DNA of 64,000 bases from NCBI GenBank assembly GCA_029207755.1, contig JARCOQ010000016.1, forward strand, positions 935,001 through 999,000, written 5' to 3'. This DNA comes from Chamaea fasciata. Its lineage: Eukaryota > Chordata > Aves > Passeriformes > Sylviidae. Under the pieces are notes generated by a model, which saw only the letters and a list, made by a program, of their open reading frames with translations, had not been told where the DNA came from and searched no databases. The translations under genes and the position numbers were made by a program. Positions 49,801 to 62,671 of this stretch are shown piece by piece. Within the stretch, counting starts at the first letter, position 1. Each line of letters starts with the position of its first letter.

Positions 49801-51080
49801 TTAGATTTCTCCAATCACCAGTTTAAAAATTCAGATTAGCTGTGTGGCAACTTGTAAAGACAAAGCAGATATAATTCTTCCCATGCCCAGTGTTGGGGCG
49901 TTTTCTCTCAAGAGCTTTCAACGTACGAATGTGAATTTAATGTAAATTTAAATACTGTGCTCTCTCTCATGACTTCCCATATAAATAGGTTTATATACTC
50001 TCTTCCTGGGTCTGTGAGAAAGGTTAAATTACTAACAGGGAGTACTTTTTGCAGTTAGACCCTTTGTAACGCTCGTGCAGCGCTGTCCTTACCCTTGGCA
50101 AAGGTGGAGCAGCTACAGACAAGGTCCTGCACATCCTGAGAGGTTTGCTGAGCTTCAGAGGCCGGCCAGACACCCAGAATTTCTGGCCACAATAAAAATG
50201 CCACAGTATCTTCCCAAGTCCATGCTCAGGGTCTGTGCTGTGGTCAGGAGGAAATTTCTCCGAGTTTAGACTTCTTCACGACAGACTTGGCAGGAGTTTC
50301 ATCAGAGCCCTTCCGAAGATTTCCTGTTCCAGTGGTGTATAATTAACACAGCAACAACAGTACGGTGGCTATGTTCTTAGAAATTCTAGAAATTCTTTTC
50401 TTTGTTGTGCAAGGTTAACCTTTTGTTCCCTAGTTGGTGCTGCTGCTTTTTTAGGAATGTGATGGATGTGCTGTGGCTATAGGAGGATGCAAATGTGACT
50501 TCACGTGCAGACTTGACTTCTACATCCAAAACGCTGCCGGTGGCAGTTGGGCAGACGTCTCTAAGTAGATGTTCTTAGCAAAATGGAAAAGCAGGATTGC
50601 ACCCAGAATAGAGCAGTCCTGACATGGGATCTACTGCTAAAAATAGCCTATTTTTGGAGAGATAAAGGACAAAGACATTCAAAGCTCTCTTCTAGATACA
50701 CTTCCATTACGAATTTTGAATTAGCAGAAAGGACACTGCCTAAATCCTCCAATTTAATTCTGGCTTTTTATTCCTTGCATATTTTATCCTTCCTTTTGCA
50801 GTGTCCCATTTTCCCCAGGACAGTCATTGACTGACCATTGGGCCAGAGACCAGGGGAGCTCCAGGCAGGGGCTGCCCAGAGATCCCTGCACTGAAGGGTT
50901 CCAAGTGTCAGCGCTGGTAAAAGCAGGATCAGAAATCTTCACTTTTTGCTTGCTCTTGGGCCACTCTAAAAATAGCTCACCGCTGATGAGGGTGCACTGT
51001 GGTATTCCAGCAGTAAGTCATACCATTCCACACTTTTACTCCTCTATTTCTAGGAAATGGAATAAAGAACTCGCTCCAAT

Positions 51081-51105
51081 ACACACACACACACACACAC
51101 ACACA
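51081..51105. repeat. (AC)n dinucleotide microsatellite
   Basis: About 12 uninterrupted AC units. An ordinary, probably polymorphic vertebrate microsatellite. Confidence 0.95.
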
Positions 51106-52308
51106 AGAATGCGTTTACTCTCAGTGGCTGCATTTACCATCAAAGTTGGTAATGTTTCCTGAAATTGGTTTCTGATCCCCTGAAAGGCTGTGGGTTTATC
51201 TTTCTCTATTTTTTCTTTTTTTCAGAAGTTAATTTCAGAGAAACTGAACTACATACATGAAACTCTAAACTATCAACTATCCAGATAAATCGTGGCATCA
51301 GGGGCGTGATGTCTGTGTGACCTGCCTCCGGTTCCATGAATTCCAGCGAATTCCCAGTTTCCGCTAGCAGGCGGATCTGAGGGTGGCTGTTCTCTGTTCA
51401 TTTTGAACCAACCCGTGGTTGTGAGGGTGGGGGAAGAGTAGGAGGGCTGTGCTCTAGGGTGAGAGGGAAACGCTGGACTGGAGCCTGGGCAGGTAAAACC
51501 CATTGGCTGTCGGGGAGTTGTACTCACTGAGCTGTTTCAGGTCACGTATGAATCCTCTTCGTGTGACAGACGTGCTGCACAAAATGCCAAGAGCGGTGCA
51601 GCTCGCCGGGCTTTGGCAAGCAGAGCATCCCTCCTGCTTCAGGCAGCACCCTTCCTCTGCTCTGCCTGCGGTGATCTCTCCAATGTGACAGATCACCATG
51701 GGCAGATCTCCTTCAAAGGCAGGAGCCAAGCTGAGTCTGGCTTCAAAAAGTGACCCACAAGCGGAGTTTCGTGCAGCATGAAAACCAGCCCTGAGTGCCT
51801 GAAGTTGCCAGGGTAGGCTGCCAAAGCAATTCTTGCTGAATGAACTGTGTGTACGGGTTATTTAGAAACAGCTTTAAGAGGTTTTCCTCTCTTAGTTTCA
51901 CTCATACCTTAACTTTGAGACACTGACAGTGTGACTGCCAACTTCCCAGAAGTCCCGTAGCTGATTCTAATTTGCATAAACTATTCTGCATACTGCTGTG
52001 TGCGGACAGAAATGGGTATCGGCTTGGGTTCTCCTTCTTCCCTTATCTCCTGCCAGCCCCCTTCTCGGGGCTGGGGGAATATGACAGATGCCTGTGCAGG
52101 CAGAAGCAGATTTGGGAGGGTCTGTGCATTTTTCCCTACTGGGTTTACCACACCGAGGAGCACTCCATGACTGCAGGCAAATCCTCATCGCTGGGGATTT
52201 AGTAGCCATCCCCCTCTGAAAATGGGATTTCAGTGCAGTCATGAGGCTCAGCAGAGGGCCCATCACTCTTCCAGAGAATCATTACTCCATTTCCTCTTCT
52301 GTTCTCCT

Positions 52309-52333
52309 AATTAGGAGTTTTCGACTCCTAATT
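52309..52333. repeat. Perfect 10-bp inverted repeat with a 5-base loop
   Basis: AATTAGGAGT (52309-52318), loop TTTCG, ACTCCTAATT (52324-52333). The upstream CCTAATTAGG overlaps as a second short palindrome, so two alternative small hairpins share bases. No associated gene is seen. Confidence 0.85.
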
Positions 52334-53570
52334 CTACTTCAGTAGAGCGCATACCACAGCCTTCCTGCCATCCTGTACCCTGGGGCACACACCACACTGG
52401 TGGTACGTGGTTACAAAGCCAAGAACTGAAAAACTGGGCAAGATCGGATTTATATTTGCATACGCAACCTGAAATCTGCCCACTCACACATGTGTGCACT
52501 GACTGACACAGGGGTGCCGGGGAAATGTGTGATCTCTACTCTCACTAAACTAGGACAGAGCTGGCAGGAAACACAAGGAAGGCCCTGTCTCAATTTTAAG
52601 GGCTGGAATTTGCAAACAATTAGATTTTTTTCAGCATGGTTTCCTATAGATAATTCTGTGTTCTACAAAGAAGAAACTTTGCTAGCATTCCAGAGTAGCT
52701 TTTTTTTTTAATACAAACTCACTGTTATTTTAATTATGTTAATTGCCAAAAAGATAATGTACTGCACGTGGGAGAGCAGGACTCTCCCAGGTGCTGAATG
52801 TGGAAATTACTGAGCTGGGGCAGGATAGGCTGGCAGAACTGAGGTTCCCCCTGCTTTTCTGGGTCTTGGAACTCCTACTTTACTTAAAATTAATCACAAG
52901 ACATCAGAAGCGTTCAAATTTTGAAAACAAGCCCTTTTGTGCTACTGCATCTGCCTGTGCTCACAAGGCACACACGGCCAGCATGCTGATTTCTAAATAG
53001 ATGAGCTGAGCAATGCAAAGCATCTGTGCAGGTCAGGGATGACTCAAACAAATCTGAGTCGATGGAGAGAAGGGGGCAGAAGGGGCAGTATTTCCTCCAT
53101 CTGAAGTGAATGTATTGAAACCTCATGAAAAACCAGTGCTAAACATATGTGGCCTTTTGGAAAGTGTCTCTGTGCAACTGCATCCACAGCATGTAGAATG
53201 ATAAAATCATCTCCCGAGCTGAGTCGAATGGCAGAGCTGAAGGAGAGCTGTAAATAAAGTGGTAGGTGGTTTCCTGCTAAAACTCCCCTGCATGTCCAAG
53301 AACCCACTGTGACTCAGCCATTGCAGTCACTGGGAACTCAGCACAGACACCCTTTTCTGGTCGGGTGGTTTTACTTCTCTTTTTGCACCATACCAAGAGG
53401 GGCTCCATTCATCCCTGGAGGAATCGAATTGACAAATATGACCCATTACTTTTTATTGTCTTAAGGGAATGATCTCACAGTAGACCCAGCGGGTCTGTTC
53501 TTGTCTGGTTAGCAGTGACCTCACCCACGCCTGCAAAATGATGTGTCTGCTTGGATCTTTCATGTGAAGG

Positions 53571-53600
53571 TTCTTGGGACTTATATTCTTGGGACTTATA
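53571..53600. repeat. Two perfect copies of a 15-bp tandem repeat
   Basis: TTCTTGGGACTTATA at 53571-53585 is repeated exactly at 53586-53600, then TTC. A small local duplication. Confidence 0.9.
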
Positions 53601-54720
53601 TTCACATACTCTTACTGGGCTCTTACATGCATCTCTTGATGGCCTAAAAAAATCAAATTTTTGGTTGCTTTCATTTCATGTGCAAGAATATTCAGAAATT
53701 ACCTTTTTTTTTTTTAAGAGTGTGTGTGTAAATATGCTGAATAGGAGACAATTACTATTTGTTTGTAATACATTTTCTAATGTACCTACTATTCCTTCAA
53801 AGAATCAACACCTATAGAAAGATAAACTGAGCTGGAAGAATCCCATGTTAAAGTAACAGCAGTAGCAATGTCTAGTAGCTTTTAGATCAGCAGCATCCAG
53901 TCTCACTTGCACTAGAATACTTTATATCTGAAGCAGTCAGATGTCTTTTTGCTCCTCTGGGCTCAGGGTTTTGAAACATCCTTTGCCATTGAGATAATGC
54001 TTTCCCTGGTCCATTTGGAATTTGTATGGACAGTTGCCTTTCCATGTGAAAAGTTCTGTACACACGCAGCTTTAAACTTGTGTGCATTGGGAATTAATGA
54101 AACAGGTGTAGGAGATCTGCAGGTTTCCATGAACTGACCTAGAACAAGCTGTTCTTCTTCCCTCTTTATCCATACAATATTTGTTATGCTGCTTCTTTCT
54201 TTACACTTCTGTTTCTACCTTGTCTCTTCTCCTCCACAGTCCTTTTCCTTTTTTTTTTTTTATTTTGTTGTACTCCCTCTGTGCTAGTCCCAGCTAACTC
54301 CTTATTGGTTTCCTCCATAACGGTGCTGGAACGTTGTCCCTTCTGACCTTTCTCTGTATGAACAAATAACTACAGCCCAGGTTAAAATTTTACTCCATTC
54401 TGGTTTTTTTCTGCTTTCCAGCCCAATGTTAACTAAGTGACCCTTTAATTTCTGTTTAATATCTCTTTTAGTTTCAAGATCCTGTCTGTCTTTTGCTTTC
54501 TTTCTCTCTGTTATATTAAGTACACTTTGCACAGGGTTTTTTTTCCCCTTCTGAGAATTGTCTACTTTCTCCAGAGTTTTCAGTTTGGCATCTGAAGGTT
54601 ATCTGTGGTTCCTTGTTAGTGAACTTCCGTTCTGGGAAGTTCAGCCTCCTGGTATTCTGACTCAAGTCATTAATATCAAAGTGTATTCTTCTTTTTCTTG
54701 CAAATTCCTATAACTGCCCA

Positions 54721-54870
54721 CTTTTCTTTCTTTTTCTTTTCTTTTCTTTTCTTTTCTTTTCTTTTCTTTTCTTTTCTTTTCTTTTCTTTTCTTTTCTTTT
54801 CTTTTCTTTTCTTTTCTTTTCTTTTCTTTTCTTTTCTTTTCTTTTCTTTTCTTTTCTTTTCCTTTCTTTT
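54721..54870. repeat. (CTTTT)n microsatellite, 25 perfect copies
   Basis: 54736-54860 is 25 uninterrupted copies of CTTTT (AAAAG on the other strand), with imperfect copies on both edges. The pure purine/pyrimidine strand asymmetry favours triplex structure and length instability. Both strands read openly as low-complexity peptide repeats (KKRKE or FSFLF type), which are not genes. Confidence 0.97.
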
Positions 54871-55501
54871 CCCCAGTCCCCTCCAGTGCCCCCCACAGCA
54901 GTGCTCTGCAGAGCACGGCCTTACCAGAGCTGACGCTCAGTTGCTTTCGCTCAGCCAAGTCCCGCTGCCCTCTCGGAGGTGAATGAGGGAGGACTTGATG
55001 TGTTCTGCAGCCTTCCCATCTGAAAGGCAGGAGTCAGGGTTTTCCCAAGTGCTCCTGAGGAGGGGATACCCGAGGAGCCGGTGCCAGGGACGAGCTCGGA
55101 TTACTGCAGAGGCCAGAGGGAGCTGAGGGGAGGCTGGCACTGGAGAAGTGGGGCGAGGGATGCAGAGGACACCAGATCCAAAGACAGGGAGAGCTGACAT
55201 CACGGGTGGAAGTGCTGGAGGTGTGGCATGGATGAGGGACTCAAAGGCAGGAGGGGCTCGCCACGTCTCAGAGCTGGTGCCATCAGCTGGGATTCCGGCT
55301 TGGGGACCAAGGACACACAGTGACCTGCCCCATCCGCCTTCCTCCCGAGGCACTGCCCTAAACTCCTTTTACTTCTGCCAGAAACACCAGAAACAGTGTC
55401 AGTACACAGTACATCCACTTCCGCAGAGGAGGTTTAACAGACAGGCTGATCACTCCGATATCCACGCTAAACGATCATTTTATTTCACCAGGTGACCAGA
55501 A

Positions 55502-55528
55502 CTCTCCTCCTCCTCCTCTTCCTCCCCC
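55502..55528. repeat. CTC-rich pyrimidine tract
   Basis: Imperfect CTC/CCT repeat followed by a C run. Simple-sequence DNA on the edge of a slightly GC-richer segment (54.9-55.4 kb) that holds no recognisable gene. Confidence 0.8.
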
Positions 55529-58500
55529 ACATACTCTTATTTTAAGTATATTAGTACTTAGGGAAAATGATGGGGCTCTGTGGGTGGAGCCTCACAAACA
55601 CGGGGTTGGTGCTGAGATCCTGCCTTCTGAGAAGAGCTCACCAGAATGACCAGGGAGGGCAGTGAGTGGGCAGAGCCCAGTGCTGGGAGCCTTGCACCTC
55701 CCAGCATCCTGCAAGATGACTGCTGCCTGCGGCTGTGACGGTTCACGTCAGGGAGGGAAAGTGTTGCACCCTCACTGGTCGTGTTGAGTCATTTGCACCT
55801 TCTGCTACATCTGGCATGAATTTCATTTTGAGTTACTCCTGTGCATCATGATTTTCAATATATCCTTCGCCAGAAGCTGGAGCCACAGAGGTGAAATTAC
55901 ATTTACCAGAATCTGTCATTAAAACTGACAGCTAGTTCTTATTAGAAGTAAAAAGAATCAGGTTTTGAACAGCGCCATTTTCAAGTAGTCGCATGTGGAG
56001 TAAGACTATTCATCGGAAATAATAAAGAGAATATAATCCCAGTTATTCAAATGCACCTGCCTGTACTATTCCCCTATTAGAGTTGAAATCAGGCAACAAA
56101 ACAGTACCTGCAAGACAAGTCCAATTAACCATGAAAAACAGGACTCTGCCAGATGACTGGCAAGCCTGTTTTAATTTAAAGGGAAACCTGTGTCCCTCAT
56201 TTGTCTTTACATAGTACTGTGTGCAACTTAACACTAAGCATTAGCTTCAGATGGGCTTTTGTACCACCTTGGATTACATCCAGTTTTGGTCTCGCCCATA
56301 CTGTGAGGTTGCCAGTGTCTCTTCTGGCCGTTCAGATTTATGTCAGTCGTTTATGGCCTCAAATGATTGTACTGTAAACTCCTGGACTACTCAGAGAGGA
56401 CACGCTCTGCCTTCAAATACACACCTTTGCGGTAGCTTGGAAAACTCTCCACCAGGACTTTACCTTAGTGCCTTCTCTGGTTTTTGTCTTGTGCTTGTAT
56501 TGAAGTATCTTACAGGGACAGATTTAACAGGAACTTGGACTCTGTTTTTCAAAGGAATTAGGAGCAAAACCCTCTTTATTTGCATACTGCCTGTCATGTG
56601 TAACTGCAAGGGCTTTCTGCTGAAATAGAAAAGCCACACTGAGAAATAAGGCAAACCAAGATACCAGAACAACACTCAGTGGAATTGTGTCTGTTTATAT
56701 TTGAATCTCTTGTTTGGAGGAAGTTCTGTTTTCACCTACAATACTACGCAAGTTCCTACAAAAATCAGTTCAATGTTAGTGTTACTCAATTTCTGAAGAA
56801 ATCGTTTGGTTTTGTGTTTAGAAAACTTACTGCCAAGCCCCCTCTGCTGGAGGGAAACACCATGTTTTCATCCCTGCATGCTGAAGACATCTAGCAACAG
56901 CATTCCAGCTTCTTACTGTGCAAGTAATTACAGGCTCAGAGTTCACAAGGTCTTTACTACCTTTCCATTATTATCATCTATCATTATCTGTCATAAGTTG
57001 TGCTTTAGAGAAGAGTCTGGATTATCACTGCAAATTTGTTCAAATTATTCCATCTGAATGAGTCAGTGTGTTGAAAATTCATCTTCTCAATGGATGCATT
57101 TATCATCCAAGTTATTTTCAGCAGTGTCCACCTTCTTCATCCCCCTGCTATATCTCATATGTATTATTTACATCCTTTGTCAGCAATCGTTACACACTGT
57201 TAGAGTGAACTCACATAATAGAGCAAACAGGAAAAATCTGACTGCAAGAAGCCCACAAGCTTTTCCAAGGCAATTCAGCTGCAAAGGTGTGCTTGTCTTT
57301 CTGACTGCTCTGTTTGTCTCTCAAGTGTGACAAGAGCAGATCGCTGGGTGAAAGACAAGATGATGTGCTGGTTAAACCACACTCATCATCTGTGTATGAC
57401 AAACCCTTTTTGCAAGGACCAGCTTTACACTTACAGATCAGGAAACAGGCTCAGCAAGGAGAAACAAGCCAATAGCTTCAGCATTCAATGAGGACATGGA
57501 TTTCAGCACTGCTCTGAAACACACTGCCTGGTGAACTTGTTCTAGTTAATCAGGCTAAAAGCCAGAAAAGAAGTGTGTCACAACATCGAGCATTGCCCAA
57601 GAAAGGTTGGAGGTTTCTGTGATGAAGTGCTGGAGCTGTTTGTGGTTCTCTGTGGTGGACATTGAGAGCACTGAGTTTCTTTGGAAGGAGATCCAAAGCA
57701 GCCAGTAAGGAACTATTGCCTACAGAGCTGAAGCCTTTTCCCCCTTGAGATTGTTCAAAAATCGGTCTCTGAAGAAAGGCAGTCTTTTAAAAGTGGAGCA
57801 AGCCAAGAGAGCCTTGCTGGGGCAGCTGATTAGTACTTAGACCTCCTCAGAATGTGGAAAAGTGAGACTCGTGTCCCTGCTGGGTAGAGAGCAGTCAAAC
57901 TTCAGTTTCTCCTTTTTCTTGCAGTTGTTAACAAGTACGTAGCAGTCTGCTCTCACTGAGAGGGAACAAGGAGTACTAATAAAGTATTTGGGAACTTAGC
58001 ATCCAGAGCAGCCACTTGTCACTTGTCTAGAGCAGTCACACTGGATTCTGGTGACCCCCTGAGTGCTGTTAACTTACTGCACAGGAATCAGTTATTAGAT
58101 GAGCTACCTAAGTGGGATTTGAAACTGAGACACAAGTCAGTGGGTCACCTCTGTTAAATCAAAGCCCCAACCTGCAGGCCTAAAGGCAAGGCCATTCCTT
58201 CTGTGGGTCAATGGCTCTTGAAAGCCTTTCTGTCAACTAAAGCAAGTTCACAGGAAGACCAGAGAATGTTCCCTACTATGGGTTTGTGGTGAAAGGTCCT
58301 AATTTCAAAATAAGCTTGAGAAGCATGTCCTTGAGTCCATGCCAGGGAGGGGTTTGGGCCTGATTCCCCAAACTGAAGCCCGAAGCACCCACATTCCCAC
58401 AAAAGATCTCACCAGTAAACTGCTGGATAAAACTGAGAAGGTTGAAAAGATAATGATACCCCTTTAAGAAAGTGTCTCCAATGAAGTCTCTGAAGGGATG

Positions 58501-61500
58501 AGAAGTACTTCAAACCTCTATTATTTAATTCAGGTAAAAAAAATAGTGACAATTTTTCCATAAACATCAAACTAGCAACACTGAGGAAAGGTTGAATTGG
58601 TATTTTATGTTAAAAAAATCTTTTAAAAATATCACTGTATTTCAGATGAAAACACGAATTAAAGGTTCCTAGAATATACTCTAAGTACAGCATGTGAGGT
58701 TAAATGAGTATACAGCCTTAGCTGCAGTGGCCAAATAAATGTTAGAGTTAACAACAGGTTTGGACCAGAAAGAACTAGCCCTGAGCTCCAGGGAAGTTAG
58801 AGAACCCAGCCCATCTTTGGAAACTGATGCCCAACAGGGCAGAGGGTTAAAAACAAGTAGTCTCAGTTCTCCTGTATGCAACATTTTGTGACTATGCAAC
58901 ATTTCCTGGCTGATGAAATGCAGCTGCAGTACCTCCCAGGTGTAAGTCATCTGTTGCTTTATAATTTCAAAGCAATAAAGGGGTTTCCCTTTCCTTCTGA
59001 TTGTGAAGGTTTTATTGCAGGCTCTGTGCACACTGCAGGAAGAAGAGAGGAAGGGGGGTTGGGAAAGGTGTTAGGAAGTGCTTCACTCCCAAGCAGTAGA
59101 TAACCAGAGTCAGCTCTGCAACAGGAGGAGCACCATCCTGCTGAGGCATTTGGACATGCTTAGGTACACCTCAGAGTTTCCAGGTCTGCAGTCTAGTGGT
59201 CTTCATCCCACCTTAGCATGTGCTTGTATGGTCAGAGCTAACCTGCTTCCAGAGGCCAGACTGTGCCCAGACAAGTTGTAGCACTTAGTGCTGGAAAAAC
59301 CAGCAGAAGTTCCCTCCTGCCACTCAGTGGGATGCAGGACAGGGACTGACCCAGGACACAGCTTGTCTCTTTCCAGAGGCCTTTGCATGCAGAACCTGTT
59401 CATTTCTTACCATCTGAAATGCACAGTCTGCCCGTTCAGGCAGAGCTGCAACATGAAGATACAACTTAAGACCTATGGAGTTGAGGCATTACATATCCAG
59501 ACATTTATACACAATTTAAGCGCGTGAATGAAAAGTGGCAAATGAAAACCATGACGGAAACTTGTTCTTCAGTATGAGCCTGCAAGAGACAGCTACCAGG
59601 AAAGATGAAAGCATTGCTCCCAAGGCACGCATCTGTAACCTTTCTGATGAAATAATAAACAAATACACTCTTTCCTACTCATGTACCAGGAATTTAACCG
59701 ATCTTAGTGTAAGATTGCAGACCGTGAACTATAACTTGAGAACATTGCAAAACATGAAAAATGCTTGGAATTCAAGGACAGAAACTCTCCCCACAGTTTA
59801 TGATTAAGAATTACATGGCATTGCTCCTTTTATGACTTTACAAGTGCTCTTTACAAATGTTATCAGTGTGCAACACTCCACAGCTGTGTGACAGAAATTG
59901 CAGAAGTACTGGTGGAGGCAGCTTTGCTGCTTTACATCTGGGAAATGCAGCCGTTAGAAGGAAATGCATCTATCTATTGTACAGATCAAAAGATGAATGA
60001 GAAAGGTTCTCCAGTTACTTTCAGTTCTGTTTCCTTTGGCTGGAATTTTTGTTTTCCCTAGACAATCATGTGTCCAGCCAGAGCCCAGGGTAGTACAGTG
60101 GCATTTTTAAGAAACGGAAGGGAAAGTTGCCACGAGAAAAAGGTACATTCACCAAACACTGCCAGTTTTGAGTAAAATGTGGCACTATTTAAATGAACAC
60201 TCCTGTGACTGTAAACTTCAGAGATTTTCTTAATAAGGACTGTTCCACCCAGCCTTGATTTTGGAAGTCAATAGTGACCATTACTCGAGCTGATACCACA
60301 GGAGGCCTGAAGTGTGTAGCATTTTTCAGAAGGCACTGTGTACCCATCAAAACAAGGAATACACCCTTCAGTCAGAAGAATCAGAGATTGATACTGAGCA
60401 GCACTGCTTTCATGGGCAGTATATACTGTTATTTAACTGGGCCAGCAAAAGTGTTTTGTGAACTACCCACATTATGGATTCTGAATCTAACCTACATACC
60501 TGAATGTTTAATTTTTCCAGGCAGAGAAGAGCAGTGGAACTGGAGAGTGATTGGAGCCAGCCCAGTTGCTTTTGAAAAATGTCTGCCCAAAGGTATTAAT
60601 TCCTTCATCAACATGCTTAACTGCTGTTCACAAACCTGAATGAAGGTAAAAAGGGGGCCTGGAGAATATTTCTGCTATCCCCGGACACTCACTCAAGTAT
60701 TTCATTTGCCAGAAACGAATTTAAAACTGATTCCATTAAATGGGCACATGAAAGCAGTAGTGAGGGTTCTCCAGCCTCCCTAGTTCCACCGGTGAGTGCT
60801 GGAAGCTCTTGTGGTCTGGAGTGGACTGAAACACCACTGAGTTCCCAGCAAGGGAAGAGCCAGAGGTACCAGAAAGGAAATAAACACATGGTCTGTGTCA
60901 AACAGTAGGGTCAACTGTTCAAGCCTCCCTTTGCCTTAAAAATCTATGAAAACAATAAAAATGAAAATACCTAACCCACATCTGTTACGGTTATTAGTAA
61001 TCACAGTATTATTTTTATAGGAGGCTAGATAACGTATTGACAAACCAGAGATATCTGCAGGTAAGAAAAAGAAACTTGCATGTGCCTTTCACTTTCACCC
61101 CACGCTATTTCTCATAAATGAGGCTGTAACCAGCAATGGAGCCCAAGATCTGACAAACTTTGCCTTGCAAATCCAAGGTCATGCATTGCTCTTTTCCGTT
61201 CTCAAGTCTCTATTGTCTGACATTTGAAGTAGTTCAAATCGTAGCAGAGCTACAGCTCTTCAAATGCTCCTGTGTAAAATTGGAAATTACTTGAATATAA
61301 ATGTTTGATATTGGAACATCAAAATTCCAAAGGTGCAACAAAAACTGTGCTCACAGTGTCCTGCCAGCTCTGCACAGCCACTCTTTGACATCTGCAGGAG
61401 TCTGAGGCACGATCTGCACTGACCTGATGTCTCCTGGTCGGCTCTTAAAGTATTGACAGTTTCTATTTTGAACAAACAAGCACTGATGGCTTTTGCAATA

Positions 61501-62640
61501 GAGTGCACTACTGCAAGTCTGGTTTTGTGGGCTTGTCAGGTTTTGAAAATAAGGCATACTGGGTTTCCATTTGTCATGTATTGCTGCTCTTCATGACAAG
61601 CTGAAAGCTTGCTAAGCTTTTGGCTTCAACATATTTGGATCCCTGATGAGTCATTTTTTGGTTGTATTTGAATTTCAAGTCCAGGTTTTGTTGTTTAGTT
61701 TGCAAGGCTGCCCTGTATAGAGCTTGATATTCAGAAACAACCATTGTGTTGCACAACTATGTGCGATCTTCTAGCCTTCTATAAAAATAAAATAGTTTCA
61801 TATGAGTCATTAGTAACTGTTTAAATATATTCAGGTAGAGAAATGTTCTTACAGTTGCCTCACTGCAGACTTCACACAACCATTAGTTCAGTAGAAAGGT
61901 CAGCTTATCTGTACGTAAAAAGTTATTTTAATATTTTTCTTTGAAGTAGGTCCTTTTCAGAGTTTCTTTCTATGTTCCTCTATGTTGTTTTCCTGTTTAG
62001 TTCATACCATGAGGTTCTAGAGTCTCACTGGAAGGAGCTCTTGGAGCACCAGAGGGTGTATTTACCTTCACAAAAGCTGAGTTCTGGAATGCTCATGGAT
62101 CAGTTGTCAGTGATGGCTGCTCAAGACAGTGAATGCCAGCAATAAAATTCTGACCTTCATTCCATTAAATTCTTATTTGACCTTGCATATTCTGGGCTTA
62201 GTGGAAAAAGATTCCACTTAGGGCCTAAATTAGAGAGTTTCAGCATAGTGCTTAACATAAGGTACAAACCACAAACTAAAACCTGTGATTAAAATTACTA
62301 CATCAAGAGATGGAGGCAGTTTGTGACATTTTAATGTCAAATTATATTTTAAAACGTGACATTTCCATGTGGCTTGTAGAGCTCTTTCTAAAATGAACTG
62401 ATGAGATATCTTCCCATTGGGTCGTGCAGTCTTGTGTCTTTTGACTTTTTTAATAAATTAAAGAAACTTAATGTGGAAACACTTCATCAATTATACATTG
62501 AGTGTTCTGATTTAGGAAGAACTCTGTGATTTAACATGATATTTTATATCCTCTCTTAGACCTATTAAGAGATAAGTAGGCCTTGTATATCCATATACTG
62601 ATGTGACTTCCATCCCAAATTACTGCTATTAACACACCAA

Positions 62641-62671
62641 CATTCGTTCATTCATTCATTCATTCACTCAT
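62641..62671. repeat. (CATT)n tetranucleotide microsatellite
   Basis: About seven CATT units with one G and one C interruption (CATTCGTTCATT...CATTCACTCA). Confidence 0.9.

Larger units (their letters stand above)
42061..54720. other. Intergenic DNA upstream of SOCS1
   Basis: AT-rich to mixed DNA holding the CpG islet with the CTCF match, the MIR-like SINE, the TG and AC microsatellites and small tandem or inverted repeats. A 158-codon minus-strand frame at 47970-48446 is the longest outside SOCS1 apart from GC-driven frames, but I recognise no family. Exons of RMI2, which follows SOCS1 in mammals, and arginine-rich protamine-type frames were not seen. Confidence 0.55.

Noticed and set aside
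50374..50395. Cluster TTCTTAGAA/TTCTAGAA considered as STAT or heat-shock element
   Set aside because: One STAT match is expected by chance, and the spacing does not fit the heat-shock pattern (one base instead of two between GAA and TTC).
54662..54982. Lysine/arginine/glutamate repeat frame and its phenylalanine-rich antisense
   Set aside because: Simple translation of the CTTTT microsatellite.
56836..56852. Second CTCF-like site (reverse orientation, CCCCCTCTGCTGG)
   Set aside because: It lacks the invariant C of the GGC core, so it fails the consensus at a critical position.
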